Assembly (NCBI GenBank): GCA_964568735.1
Contig: CAZMRF010000083.1
Span: forward strand, 1-13,818
DNA: 13,818 bases
Direction: 5' to 3'
Source of the DNA: CAZMRF01 sp964568735
Lineage (GTDB): Bacteria; Acidobacteriota; Polarisedimenticolia; JACPZX01
Each line of letters starts with the position of its first letter. The stretch's first letter is position 1. The notes beneath the pieces were generated by a model. That model did not search any database. It was not told where the DNA came from and was given only the letters and a program-made list of their open reading frames with translations. The position numbers and the translations under genes are program-made. Positions 1-7,234 of this stretch are shown piece after piece.

Positions 1-56
1 GAGCACTTCCATCAGAATCGCGTGACGAAACCTCTCACATCACGCTTGGATAAGGA

Positions 57-446
57 CTAGAAGAGCGGGTAGGACTTCTTCGCCGAGACCTGCCACTCGT
101 AGGTGTAGAGCAGCGTCTTGACAGGCACCATGAACTCCACGCTCACGGTAAGGTCGTTGGGTCTGCGGACGACGTTGAGCGCCTGCTTGTCCACGGGAAG
201 GTTGAGATCGGCGGCGTACTTCAGGAGCCCGTCCTTGATCTGGTCGTCCCTCTTGGTGGAACCGAACTGGGCTTCCTTGTCGAGCTGGCTCGTGAAGTCG
301 TAGACCGCGATGTAGATGGGGATGAAGATGTACATCGCCTGGCTCACCACGGCGAGGAGCACCAAGGATAGGATGAGCTTGATCCCCGCTGCCCCCGCCT
401 CCGATCGCCTCCGCGAAGGGCCGGTTACGATAGGTGAGGTTCGCAT
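57..446 (-). CDS. Small single-span membrane-anchored protein, DUF4845-like architecture
   Basis: A 129-residue protein with an Arg-rich N-terminus (SRRR at 11-14), one hydrophobic segment at about residues 21-47, and a soluble C-terminal part of about 80 residues ending in aromatic-rich beta-like sequence (YTYEWQV). This layout, an N-terminal helix followed by a small alpha/beta domain, resembles DUF4845 proteins often found near lepA/lepB, but that is an architectural resemblance only and no function is assigned. The N-in/C-out orientation (positive residues before the helix) would put the C-terminal domain outside the cytoplasmic membrane. It follows lepA in the same direction, 72 bp downstream. 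The ATG chosen lies just after a strong promoter and has no Shine-Dalgarno; an in-frame ATG 39 bp further upstream lies inside the promoter spacer and is unlikely. The gene may therefore be leaderless. Moderately sure it is real, unsure of its role. Confidence 0.72.
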   Translation of the reverse strand: MRTSPIVTGPSRRRSEAGAAGIKLILSLVLLAVVSQAMYIFIPIYIAVYDFTSQLDKEAQFGSTKRDDQIKDGLLKYAADLNLPVDKQALNVVRRPNDLTVSVEFMVPVKTLLYTYEWQVSAKKSYPLF

Positions 447-455
447 GGCCGGGAG

Positions 456-485
456 AATATAGGCAGCCCTCCTCGAGGGTGTCAA
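456..485 (-). promoter_or_regulatory. Near-consensus sigma70-type promoter for the small membrane protein
   Basis: On the minus strand a perfect -35 TTGACA (485-480) is separated by 18 bp from TATATT (461-456, 5/6 match to TATAAT). The spacer contains CCCTC/GAGGG arms that include a CCTCGAGG palindrome, a possible operator. The expected transcription start (about 446-450) coincides with the ATG of the downstream gene, which predicts a leaderless or nearly leaderless mRNA. Confidence 0.6.
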
Positions 486-518
486 GAAACGGCCGCGTCG
501 TCTTCGCTCCCGCGGGGG

Positions 519-2291
519 TCAGAGTTTCAGGATGGCGAGGAAGGCCTCCTGGGGGATGTCAACCTTCCCAACCCGCTTCATCCGGCGNNNNNNNNNNCGC
601 TTCCGGGTGATGTCGCCGCCGTAGCACTTGGCGAGGACGTTCTTCCGGAGAGCCTTGACGCTCTCCCTCGCGATGACCCTGCTTCCGACGGCGGCCTGGA
701 TCGCCACCTCGAAGAGCTGCCGGGGAATGACCTGGCGCATCTTCTCCACGAGCGCCTTTCCCATCGCGTAGGCCTTCGCCTTGTGGACGATGAGCGAGAG
801 CGTGTCGACGGGATCCCCGTTCACGAGGATGTCCAGCTTCACGAGGTCCGCGTCCCGGTAGCCGGTGACCTGGTAGTCCATCGAGGCGTAGCCGCGCGAG
901 ATGGTCTTGAGGCGGTCGTGGAAGTCGAGAACGACCTCGTTGAGCGGGACCTCGTAGGTGAGGAGAACCCGCTCGGGCGAGAGGTAGGTCATCTCCTTCT
1001 GCGTCCCGCGCCGCTCCTCGACGAGCGCGAAGATCCCACCGAGGTACTCGGGAGGGGTGATGATCCGCACCGTCAGGATCGGCTCTTCGATGATCTCGAT
1101 CTCCCCGGCAGGCGGCATCTGCGTGGGGTTGTGGATCTCCCGGATCTCACCCGAGGTGGTCAGGACCCGGAAGGAGACGCTCGGCGCCGTCGTGAGCAGC
1201 TCGAGCTTGAACTCGCGCTCGAGGCGCTGCTGGATGATCTCCATGTGGAGCATGCCGAGGAAGCCGCACCGGAACCCCAGCCCCAGCGCCGCGGAGGCTT
1301 CCGGCTCGAAGAAGAACGACGCGTCGTTGAGCCGCAGCTTCTCCAGCGAGTCACGCAGCGACTCGTAGCCCGTGTCCGTGAGCGGGTAGAGCCCCGCGAA
1401 GACCATGGGCTTGATGGGCCGGAAGCCGGGAAAGGCCTTCTCCGTGGGCCTCCTCTCCTCGGTGATCGTGTCGCCCACCTGGCAGTCGCGCACGGTCTTG
1501 ATGTTCGCGATGATGTAGCCGACCTCTCCCGCCCCGAGAGACCCGGTCCGCTTCATCTTCGGCGTGTAGATCCCGATCTCCAGAACGTCGTGGACGCTTC
1601 CGGTCGCCATCAGCCGGACGCGCGTTCCCTCCGCGAGGGAGCCGTTGAAGACCCTGACCAGGATGATCACGCCGCGATAGGAGTCGTACCAGGAATCGAA
1701 GATGAGCGCCTTGAGCGGCGCATCCGGGTTCCCGGCGGGGGGCGGAACCCATCGCACGATCGCCTCGAGGAGCTCGTCGATCCCGATCCCGGCCTTCGCG
1801 GAGGCCGGGATGGCATGCTCGGGATTGAGACCCGGGAGTTGGGAAAGCTGCCCGCGCACGCGCTCGGCATCGGCGGCGGGAAGGTCGATCTTGTTCAGGA
1901 CGGAGATGATCTCCAGGTGGTTCTCGATGGCGAGGTAGCTGTTCGCGAGCGTCTGGGCCTCGACGCCCTGGCTGGCATCCACCACGAGCACGGCCCCCTC
2001 GCAGGCCGACAGCGCCCGGCTGACCTCGTAGGAGAAGTCCACGTGCCCGGGCGTGTCGATGAGGTTGAAGAGGTAGTCCCGCCCGTCCTGCGCCCGGTAG
2101 ACCAGGGCGACGGAGTGCGCCTTGATGGTGATGCCGCGCTCCCTCTCGAGGTCCATGTCGTCGAGGACCTGGTCCTTCATCTCCCGCTGTGTCAGCGCAT
2201 CGGTCTTCTCGAGGATGCGGTCCGAGAGCGTGGTCTTCCCGTGGTCGATGTGCGCGATGATGGAGAAGTTGCGGATCCGTTCCTGTTCCAT
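519..2291 (-). CDS. lepA: Elongation factor 4 (LepA), ribosome-associated GTPase, with internal assembly gap
   Basis: Translational GTPase that binds the ribosome and affects back-translocation and 30S maturation in the cytoplasm. All five G motifs are visible: AHIDHGKT at 13-20 (P-loop), the RERGIT switch I motif at about 50-55, DTPGH at 79-83, NKID at 133-136 and SAK at 164-166. Domain II, the EF-G-like domains and the LepA-specific C-terminal domain (ending VDIPQEAFLAILKL) follow. As written it encodes 590 residues; the family is near 600, and the shortfall is explained by ten Ns in the conserved C-terminal stretch between ITRKR and RRMK, where relatives have about ten residues. The start MEQERIRNFS is the canonical LepA N-terminus; the frame stays open 204 bp further upstream but that extension is not LepA-like. 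There is no strong Shine-Dalgarno. A candidate promoter lies about 50 bp upstream, divergent from the VOC gene. Confidence 0.97.
   Translation of the reverse strand: MEQERIRNFSIIAHIDHGKTTLSDRILEKTDALTQREMKDQVLDDMDLERERGITIKAHSVALVYRAQDGRDYLFNLIDTPGHVDFSYEVSRALSACEGAVLVVDASQGVEAQTLANSYLAIENHLEIISVLNKIDLPAADAERVRGQLSQLPGLNPEHAIPASAKAGIGIDELLEAIVRWVPPPAGNPDAPLKALIFDSWYDSYRGVIILVRVFNGSLAEGTRVRLMATGSVHDVLEIGIYTPKMKRTGSLGAGEVGYIIANIKTVRDCQVGDTITEERRPTEKAFPGFRPIKPMVFAGLYPLTDTGYESLRDSLEKLRLNDASFFFEPEASAALGLGFRCGFLGMLHMEIIQQRLEREFKLELLTTAPSVSFRVLTTSGEIREIHNPTQMPPAGEIEIIEEPILTVRIITPPEYLGGIFALVEERRGTQKEMTYLSPERVLLTYEVPLNEVVLDFHDRLKTISRGYASMDYQVTGYRDADLVKLDILVNGDPVDTLSLIVHKAKAYAMGKALVEKMRQVIPRQLFEVAIQAAVGSRVIARESVKALRKNVLAKCYGGDITRKXXXXRRMKRVGKVDIPQEAFLAILKL
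588..597. other. Assembly gap (ten Ns) inside lepA
   Basis: Ten unresolved bases lie in the LepA C-terminal domain. The flanking codons stay in the same frame (CGN = Arg on one side, CGC CGG ATG on the other), but the conserved family spacing between these flanks calls for about 31 nt rather than 10. The N-run is therefore probably a fixed-size placeholder, and the frame agreement follows from the missing 21 nt being a multiple of three. Confidence 0.95.
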
Positions 2292-2340
2292 TTCGTCGTC
2301 CGCGGATGAGGGAGCCGCCTTCGGGGCGGAAAGAAGACAG

Positions 2341-2369
2341 ACTCTAACCCGGCCCCGCGGCTCCGGCAA
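2341..2369 (-). promoter_or_regulatory. Candidate lepA promoter
   Basis: Minus-strand TTGCCG (2369-2364; 4/6 to TTGACA) and TAGAGT (2346-2341; 4/6 to TATAAT) with an ideal 17-bp spacer. The predicted start near 2334 gives a leader of about 43 nt, which contains a small CCGCC/GGCGG hairpin with a 5-nt loop. Based on motif and position only. Confidence 0.4.
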
Positions 2370-2414
2370 CAGGCGGCTCCGACCGGGCTGTAGAACTCCA
2401 GCCTCTCCCCGGCG

Positions 2415-2444
2415 TAGACAACCCCCGGAGGCCGGGTCTATCCT
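2415..2444 (+). promoter_or_regulatory. Candidate promoter for the VOC-family gene
   Basis: Plus-strand TAGACA (2415-2420; 5/6 to TTGACA) and TATCCT (2439-2444; 4/6 to TATAAT) with an 18-bp spacer. It would give a leader of about 82 nt. The -10 element lies within an inverted repeat that could act as an operator or a leader hairpin. Confidence 0.4.
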
Positions 2445-2449
2445 CCGGG
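2424..2449. repeat. 8-bp perfect inverted repeat overlapping the VOC promoter
   Basis: CCCGGAGG at 2424-2431 and its exact complement CCTCCGGG at 2442-2449 are separated by 10 bp. The dyad covers the putative -10 and start site of the VOC gene and lies about 55 bp upstream of the lepA -35. It fits a repressor operator; a chance GC-rich palindrome is also possible. Confidence 0.5.
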
Positions 2450-2532
2450 TCATCCGATCAGTGGTCCGGCATCCGGTAGCCGTCGCCGTCCGCACCGGCA
2501 GCGGGAGGCGCTTCGCCGCTCAGGAGGTTCGC

Positions 2533-2997
2533 ATGGCCAAGCCTGGAAAGCCCATCCCCGAAGGGTTCCACACCGTCACACCGCACCTGGTCATCAATGG
2601 TGCGGCCAGGGCGCTCGATTTCTACAAGAAAGCTTTCGGCGCCGAAGAGATTCGCAAGATGCTCGGCCCGGGCGGCAAGATCATGCACGCCGAGATCACG
2701 ATCGGCGACTCCCACATCATGCTGAACGACGAGTTCCCCGACTACGCATCCTTCGGTCCGAAGGCCGGCGGGGGCTCGCCGGTCACGATCCATCTCTACG
2801 TGAGCAACGTGGACGCCTTGATGGATCGCGCCGTGAAGGCGGGCGGCAAGGTGACGATGCCGGTTGCAGACATGTTCTGGGGCGACCGCTACGGGAAGCT
2901 CGAGGACCCCTTCGGCCACCACTGGTCGATCGCCACGCACAAGGAGGACGTCTCCGACGAGGAGTGCATGGAGAGGATGAAGAAGGCAGGCTTCTGA
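2533..2997 (+). CDS. VOC (glyoxalase/bleomycin-resistance fold) family protein, PhnB-like subgroup
   Basis: A 154-residue cytoplasmic protein of the vicinal-oxygen-chelate superfamily. Two beta-alpha-beta-beta-beta modules are visible: PEGFHTVTPHLVINGAARAL then DFYKKAFGAEE (residues 29-39), with HAEITIGDSHIML at 52-64; and a second module with VTIHLYVSNVDAL (84-96), followed by the family signature LEDPFGHHW (123-131) and THKEDVS near the end. The N-terminus and C-terminal tail match the PhnB-like/YnfT-type VOC proteins, most of which have no known substrate, so no reaction is assigned. The start is fixed by CAGGAGGT at 2521-2528, a near-perfect Shine-Dalgarno 4 nt before the ATG; the frame is open upstream to 2122 but that part is antisense to lepA. 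The gene diverges from lepA and converges on the DUF5916 gene with only 4 bp between stop codons. Confidence 0.92.
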   Translation: MAKPGKPIPEGFHTVTPHLVINGAARALDFYKKAFGAEEIRKMLGPGGKIMHAEITIGDSHIMLNDEFPDYASFGPKAGGGSPVTIHLYVSNVDALMDRAVKAGGKVTMPVADMFWGDRYGKLEDPFGHHWSIATHKEDVSDEECMERMKKAGF

Positions 2998-3001
2998 GGA
3001 G

Positions 3002-5476
3002 CTACTGGACGAAGGCGTAGCCGATCTTGAAGAAGAGCGTGCGGTCCTGGCGCTCCAGCGGCTCGTAGCCGTTCTCTCCCGGTTGCACGGCAAGGAAGAC
3101 GTCGCTGCCTCCGGCCTGGTTCTCCACATAGCCCAGGTAGACGGCCGTTTGTGGATTGACTTTGTAGGAGAAGAGAAGCTGCGTGAAGAAGGACTTCGAC
3201 CTCTTCTCCAGCCCGCAGCCGGTCGGATCGGAGACGCAGTCCGGATAGAGATCCGTGTCCCGCTCCACGTCCGCGTACTGGAGCACGGCGCGGAAGAATG
3301 TCCGGATGTTGAGCTGATAGGTCATGTTGAGCTGTGAGAGGTTCGCGCGGAAGAGGCGCCCCTCCTCGTTGCGAAGCTGGAAGATGAGGTACGACAGGTT
3401 GGCCTTCAGGCGGCTCCCGAGGTTCCAGGTCATGCTGGGCTCGATGCGGAACTCGTCGCCCTGCCGGGCCGCGCCGGAATCGTTCGGATCCACGAAGGCG
3501 AAGTCCACGCGCTTGCTGATCCCCGAATCGAGCCCGAGGAACAGGTCGCCCGAAGGACGCAACCCGTACGAGAAGTTCACGAAGGGCTGGGCGAACCTGC
3601 CGTCGAGGTATTCGAAGCGGCGATTGCCGCCCCCCAGGAAGAAGTTGGACTGCAGCGGGCCGGAATAGGACACCCAGCCCTCCAGCTCCCGCTCGATCAG
3701 GTTCCCGTCCAGATCAGCCGTTTCGTCGAGGTCGCTGCCGAGCCACCAGCGGCTCCACCAGGTCTTCCCCTCCTCCCCATACCAGGTGTACTCGTAGCCG
3801 GCCAGTGAGAAGCGCGTGTTCACCCGCGGTATGAAGCCGAGGTCCGATCGGAACTGGTCTCCCTTCTGGTCATGGCGGGCCCAGGCGGACCAGCTCTTGG
3901 TGCCGTGCGTGTAGCTCAGGAAATAGGCCTCGTCGGAGAAGGTCCCGCGGGGCTGATTGAAGCTGCTGCGGGTATCGTTGGGATCTTCCGGCTCGGTGAT
4001 CAAGGTGCCGTTCGGATCGTCCGGATGCTCGTCCGGGTACCGGGTATCGGAGCCGAGGACCTGAACGCGGAAGGTGTCTTTCTGAGTCGCGCGCAGGAGC
4101 GCGTCGGCGCCGAAGACCCGGTTGAAGTACTCGTTGCCGTTACCCTCCCGGAAGGTGAGGAGGCCGCCGAGGGCCGAGCTGGTCCCGACGTCCCTGCGGT
4201 AACGGAAGACCCCGTCGGTCACGGAGTCCTCGAAGGTGGTGCCCGACGAGCCCTGGCTGTCGGGGAAGAGCACCGTGGCGAACTCGTCCTCGGCCACGAA
4301 GGCTCCAATGGCGTTCTTGCCCTCCTTCCCGGTGAGCTTCGTTCCCCACTTGGGATCGGCGACCGTCCGCGTATGGACGGCGACGATGGGCGTTTCGAAG
4401 AAGTCCGCCCCCTCCAGGAAGAAGGGCCTCTTCTCGGGGAAGAAGAGGGCGAAACGCTCGTTCACGTCGAGCTGGGCGGCATCGGCCTCGACCTGGGAGA
4501 AATCGGGGTTGATGGCCCCTGACAGCATCAGGTTCGGTGTCATCCCCCACTTGGCGGTGATCCCGGGCTCGACGTCCGCGTCTCCACTCTGGAGGCTGCG
4601 GCTGGAGAACCTCTTGAGCTCCGTGTTGGGATCTCCGGGATCGACCTTCTGGTTCGGGGCTTCATCCGTGCGGATCGCGGTCATCGTCGGCGTGATCTCG
4701 ATGTTGCGTCCCGGGGTGGCGCCCTCGAAGCCGGCGATCTTTCCCACCTGGCAGAGGTAGCAGTTGACGTTCTTGTCGCGGTAGTTGCTGGCCAGGAGGT
4801 ATCTCTTGTCGCGAGGGTAGATCCGGATCAGATCCAGTCCCCACACCTGATCTCCCTGCTGCCGCTGGAAGCGGAGCGAGGTGTAGGGAATGGCCATCTC
4901 GACGACGTAGCCATCCTCCGTGATCCGGCCTGCGGAGCGCCAGATGGCATCCCACGAGGAGTCCTCGTTCCCGGAGACGTCGTCCTGCACGAGATCCATC
5001 TGCACGCCCCTGGGGTTGACGAAGAACTCGAAGGCCCGGCGTCCGTCGTTGAAGGTGTCGACGACGATCCCGACGAAATCGTCCTGGAAAGCCGCGTCCC
5101 TGTCGGTCAGCCGGGCGCGGATCCGACCCGGCTCCGGGTCATGCGCCCTGAAGGCCGCATAGACGTGGGATGCGTCATAGGTGAGGAGCGCCTCCGTCCG
5201 GACCAGGGCCTCGATGTTGTCCGAGGGCCAGACTTCGTAGGTGAGATCGAACTTCAGCGCCTGGCCCCAGGCCGCCTCGTCCAGGACACCGTCGATGCCG
5301 ATCTCGGAGGAGGCCTTCGGGAGGGGGCGCGGGGTCTTGCGGTCGGCGCCTTGCCCGGGATCCAGAACGATCTCGTGCGTGGGCTCCTGCTGCTCCCCGG
5401 AAGCGAGGGGAGAGCCGATGAAGGAGGTCATCAAGATAACCGGCGCAACCCAGGCTCTCCCATGTAGGTTCAGCAA
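3002..5476 (-). CDS. DUF5916 outer-membrane protein with N-terminal CBM9-like domain
   Basis: 824 residues. A signal peptide (hydrophobic core about 10-25, SPLASG before the cut) precedes a family-9 carbohydrate-binding-like beta-sandwich at about 50-250 (IDGVLDEAAW at 61-70, VVDTFNDGRRAFEFFVNPRGVQ at 138-159). The rest is the DUF5916 region with the family hallmark NPDFSQVEADAAQ at 323-335 and FFPEKRPFFLEGADFF at 345-360, then a beta-rich stretch of alternating aromatics to the C-terminus (FFKIGYAFVQ), consistent with an outer-membrane barrel. Such proteins are usually annotated as carbohydrate-binding, with no proven ligand. Two Cys pairs stand out: CYLC at 239-242 and Cys747/Cys754. The start is TTG, supported by GGGGGAG about 5 nt upstream; an ATG at residue 16 would cut the signal peptide. 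It is last in the sigma-factor gene row, 124 bp after the HEAT gene, and may have its own promoter, though I see no convincing one. Confidence 0.9.
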   Translation of the reverse strand: MLNLHGRAWVAPVILMTSFIGSPLASGEQQEPTHEIVLDPGQGADRKTPRPLPKASSEIGIDGVLDEAAWGQALKFDLTYEVWPSDNIEALVRTEALLTYDASHVYAAFRAHDPEPGRIRARLTDRDAAFQDDFVGIVVDTFNDGRRAFEFFVNPRGVQMDLVQDDVSGNEDSSWDAIWRSAGRITEDGYVVEMAIPYTSLRFQRQQGDQVWGLDLIRIYPRDKRYLLASNYRDKNVNCYLCQVGKIAGFEGATPGRNIEITPTMTAIRTDEAPNQKVDPGDPNTELKRFSSRSLQSGDADVEPGITAKWGMTPNLMLSGAINPDFSQVEADAAQLDVNERFALFFPEKRPFFLEGADFFETPIVAVHTRTVADPKWGTKLTGKEGKNAIGAFVAEDEFATVLFPDSQGSSGTTFEDSVTDGVFRYRRDVGTSSALGGLLTFREGNGNEYFNRVFGADALLRATQKDTFRVQVLGSDTRYPDEHPDDPNGTLITEPEDPNDTRSSFNQPRGTFSDEAYFLSYTHGTKSWSAWARHDQKGDQFRSDLGFIPRVNTRFSLAGYEYTWYGEEGKTWWSRWWLGSDLDETADLDGNLIERELEGWVSYSGPLQSNFFLGGGNRRFEYLDGRFAQPFVNFSYGLRPSGDLFLGLDSGISKRVDFAFVDPNDSGAARQGDEFRIEPSMTWNLGSRLKANLSYLIFQLRNEEGRLFRANLSQLNMTYQLNIRTFFRAVLQYADVERDTDLYPDCVSDPTGCGLEKRSKSFFTQLLFSYKVNPQTAVYLGYVENQAGGSDVFLAVQPGENGYEPLERQDRTLFFKIGYAFVQ

Positions 5477-5600
5477 GGCTCTCCCCCAGCAGGTACAGGC
5501 GTCGATGATCTGATTCGCGGCGGGGCCGCAAGGTCGCGCCCGCCCCGGTCCCGCCCGTACGCCTTAGACGCTCAACCCGGGTCGTGGGTTTGGGGCCCCC

Positions 5601-7196
5601 TCAGTCCTCGGTCAGATCCGATACGGCCTCGATCGCGGCCTCGCGCACCCGCGGGTGGCTGTCGTGGAGGACCTTTCGGATGGCCCCGAGGGCCCGGGGA
5701 TCTTCCAGGCTCGCCAGGGATTCCACCGCGGCGGCACGAACGCTCCAGCGGGCGTCCCCCAGCGCGGAGACGAGCGGATCCAGCGCGGACGGCTCTTCGA
5801 TCTCTCCCAGGGCCTCCACCGCCACCTCGCGGACGCGCCAGTCGAGATCCTGGAGGACACGGCCCAGGAGACCGACGGCGCGGACGTCCGCCAGTGACCC
5901 GAGCGCCTCCGCCGCCGCGCTTCGGATCATCCAGTGCTCATCCGTGAGCGCGACCCCCAGCGCGTCGAGCGCGGCCGGATCGCCGATCCCCCCGAGAGCT
6001 TCCGCCGCCGCCGCCCTGACCTTCCAGTGAGGATCTTTCAACGCAGCGGTGAGGGGCGCCGTGGCCTTCGTGTTCTGCATCCCTCCGAGCGCCTCCGCCG
6101 CGGCCTCCCGCACCCTCCAATCTGCGTCCCGGAGAGCATCCATGAGCGGGGTGAGGCCCCGGGAGTCCTCGAGGTTGCCGAGCGCTTGCGCCGCCGTCAC
6201 ACGGACCGACCAGTGAGCATCTTGAAGTGCGGCAATGACGGCCCTCGTACCGGCGTCCGACCCGATCTCGGAGAGAGCCTCGAGCGCTGCTTCGCGCACC
6301 TCCCAATGAGAATCCCGCGCGGCGGCCACGAGGGGCTCGACGGCCCTCGGATCTGCCAGCTCCCCCAGGGCCTCCACTGCGGCGTGGCGCACGCTCCAGC
6401 TCGGATCCTTCAAGGCATCCAGGAGGACCTCGACGGCGCCGGAATCCTCCAGCTCGCCCAGCGCTCCCGCCGCGGCCTCGCGCACGCCCGCGTCACCATC
6501 GGCCATGAGGGCCGTGAGGGGCGTGACGCCGGCGCTGTCGCCGTATCCGCCGACCGCCCTCGCTGCGGAGGCGCGGACGCCCGAGTCGCTGTCAGCGAAG
6601 CGCTTCATCAGGGGAGAGAGGCTTCCCGGGTCCCGGAGCTTGCCGAGGGCCTCCGCAGCCAGAGTGCGTACTCCAGGGTCGGGGTCGGCCAGCGCCGCTA
6701 TTGCCGCCGGGACAGCCCGGATGTCCTCCAGCTCGGCCAGGCCGACGAGAGCATGCCGGCGAACGGCTGCCTTGGGATCGGAGAGCTTGCCCAGGAGCGG
6801 ACGCAGCGTCGCGTCGCCGCTCCGAGCCAGCGCGAGAGCGGCCTCCCTCCCCGGTGTCGTCTCCTCGACGAGCTTGCGATCGTTCCACCAGATCCCCCCG
6901 CCGCCGCACGGCTCTATCCGGACGGGCGATTCGTCGTCCATGAGCGCCACGAGGAGGCTCGCGACCTCCTGTGAGACCTCTCCGAGGTCTCCGATCTCGC
7001 AGGCCGCGCGCGCCCGCTCGTCCGCGGAGGTGGACCTCAGCGCGGCCGACAGATCCTCGATCCCCCGGCCATCAGCGCCGGCCGCCGCGCCGACGGTCCT
7101 TGCGGCGGCCGCCGGAGATGTGCCCCCGCATTGCGGGCCAACGAGGAGAATCAGCAAGGCGGGAAGGAGAATCGGTCGTCGTCCTAGGTATCTCAT
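5601..7196 (-). CDS. Secreted HEAT-repeat protein (PBS-lyase-type HEAT repeats)
   Basis: 531 residues. A signal peptide (hydrophobic 9-20, Ala-rich region 28-40) is followed by a degenerate HEAT pair (about 46-92), an insert at 94-116 containing CGGGG and IWW, then a HEAT array from about 143 to the end. The array holds twelve full repeats of exactly 31 residues plus a half repeat, consensus VREAAAEALGxLxDPxAVxPL then xxALxDxxW. HEAT solenoids are protein-binding scaffolds, so a partner-binding role in the periplasm or at the surface is likely; no enzyme signature is present. Cys23 is preceded by GPQ, not a normal lipobox, so a lipoprotein is unlikely. GGAG about 9 nt upstream supports the ATG. 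It lies 38 bp after the DUF4097 gene in the sigma/anti-sigma gene row. PBS-lyase HEAT domains also occur in phycobilin lyases, but nothing here suggests phycobilisomes. Confidence 0.93.
   Translation of the reverse strand: MRYLGRRPILLPALLILLVGPQCGGTSPAAAARTVGAAAGADGRGIEDLSAALRSTSADERARAACEIGDLGEVSQEVASLLVALMDDESPVRIEPCGGGGIWWNDRKLVEETTPGREAALALARSGDATLRPLLGKLSDPKAAVRRHALVGLAELEDIRAVPAAIAALADPDPGVRTLAAEALGKLRDPGSLSPLMKRFADSDSGVRASAARAVGGYGDSAGVTPLTALMADGDAGVREAAAGALGELEDSGAVEVLLDALKDPSWSVRHAAVEALGELADPRAVEPLVAAARDSHWEVREAALEALSEIGSDAGTRAVIAALQDAHWSVRVTAAQALGNLEDSRGLTPLMDALRDADWRVREAAAEALGGMQNTKATAPLTAALKDPHWKVRAAAAEALGGIGDPAALDALGVALTDEHWMIRSAAAEALGSLADVRAVGLLGRVLQDLDWRVREVAVEALGEIEEPSALDPLVSALGDARWSVRAAAVESLASLEDPRALGAIRKVLHDSHPRVREAAIEAVSDLTED
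5604..6770 (-). repeat. In-frame 93-nt periodic array encoding twelve and a half HEAT repeats
   Basis: The protein repeats every 31 residues with no insertion or deletion: the equivalent position falls at residues 143, 174, 205, 236, 267 and so on to 515. From 267 to 484 this position is Trp in eight repeats in a row (267, 298, 329, 360, 391, 422, 453, 484). The DNA copies have diverged, so this is an old or selected array rather than a fresh tandem duplication. Confidence 0.9.
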
Positions 7197-7234
7197 TGTC
7201 TCTGTCTCCGCTGTTTCATGCGTTGGTCTGTGAC

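Noticed and set aside
1..56. Gene or RNA running off the left edge
   Set aside because: The 56 bases show no tRNA arm, start codon with ribosome site, or recognisable coding end.
783..2309. 508-codon plus-strand open frame opposite lepA
   Set aside because: It is rich in Arg, Glu, Asp, Val and Leu in no domain pattern, lies fully antisense to an unmistakable LepA, and is the expected effect of high third-position GC.
5477..5600. Promoter or terminator between the HEAT and DUF5916 genes
   Set aside because: Only short GC palindromes (ACCCGGGT) and an AACCC/GGGTT pair were seen; no convincing -35/-10 pair or T-tract.
5604..6770. CRISPR or non-coding tandem repeat
   Set aside because: The 93-nt periodicity is in frame, the DNA units are diverged, and they translate to HEAT repeats.
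7128..7196. Lipoprotein lipobox at Cys23 of the HEAT protein
   Set aside because: Residues before the Cys are GPQ; a lipobox needs a small residue (G, A or S) directly before Cys. An ordinary signal peptide is more likely.
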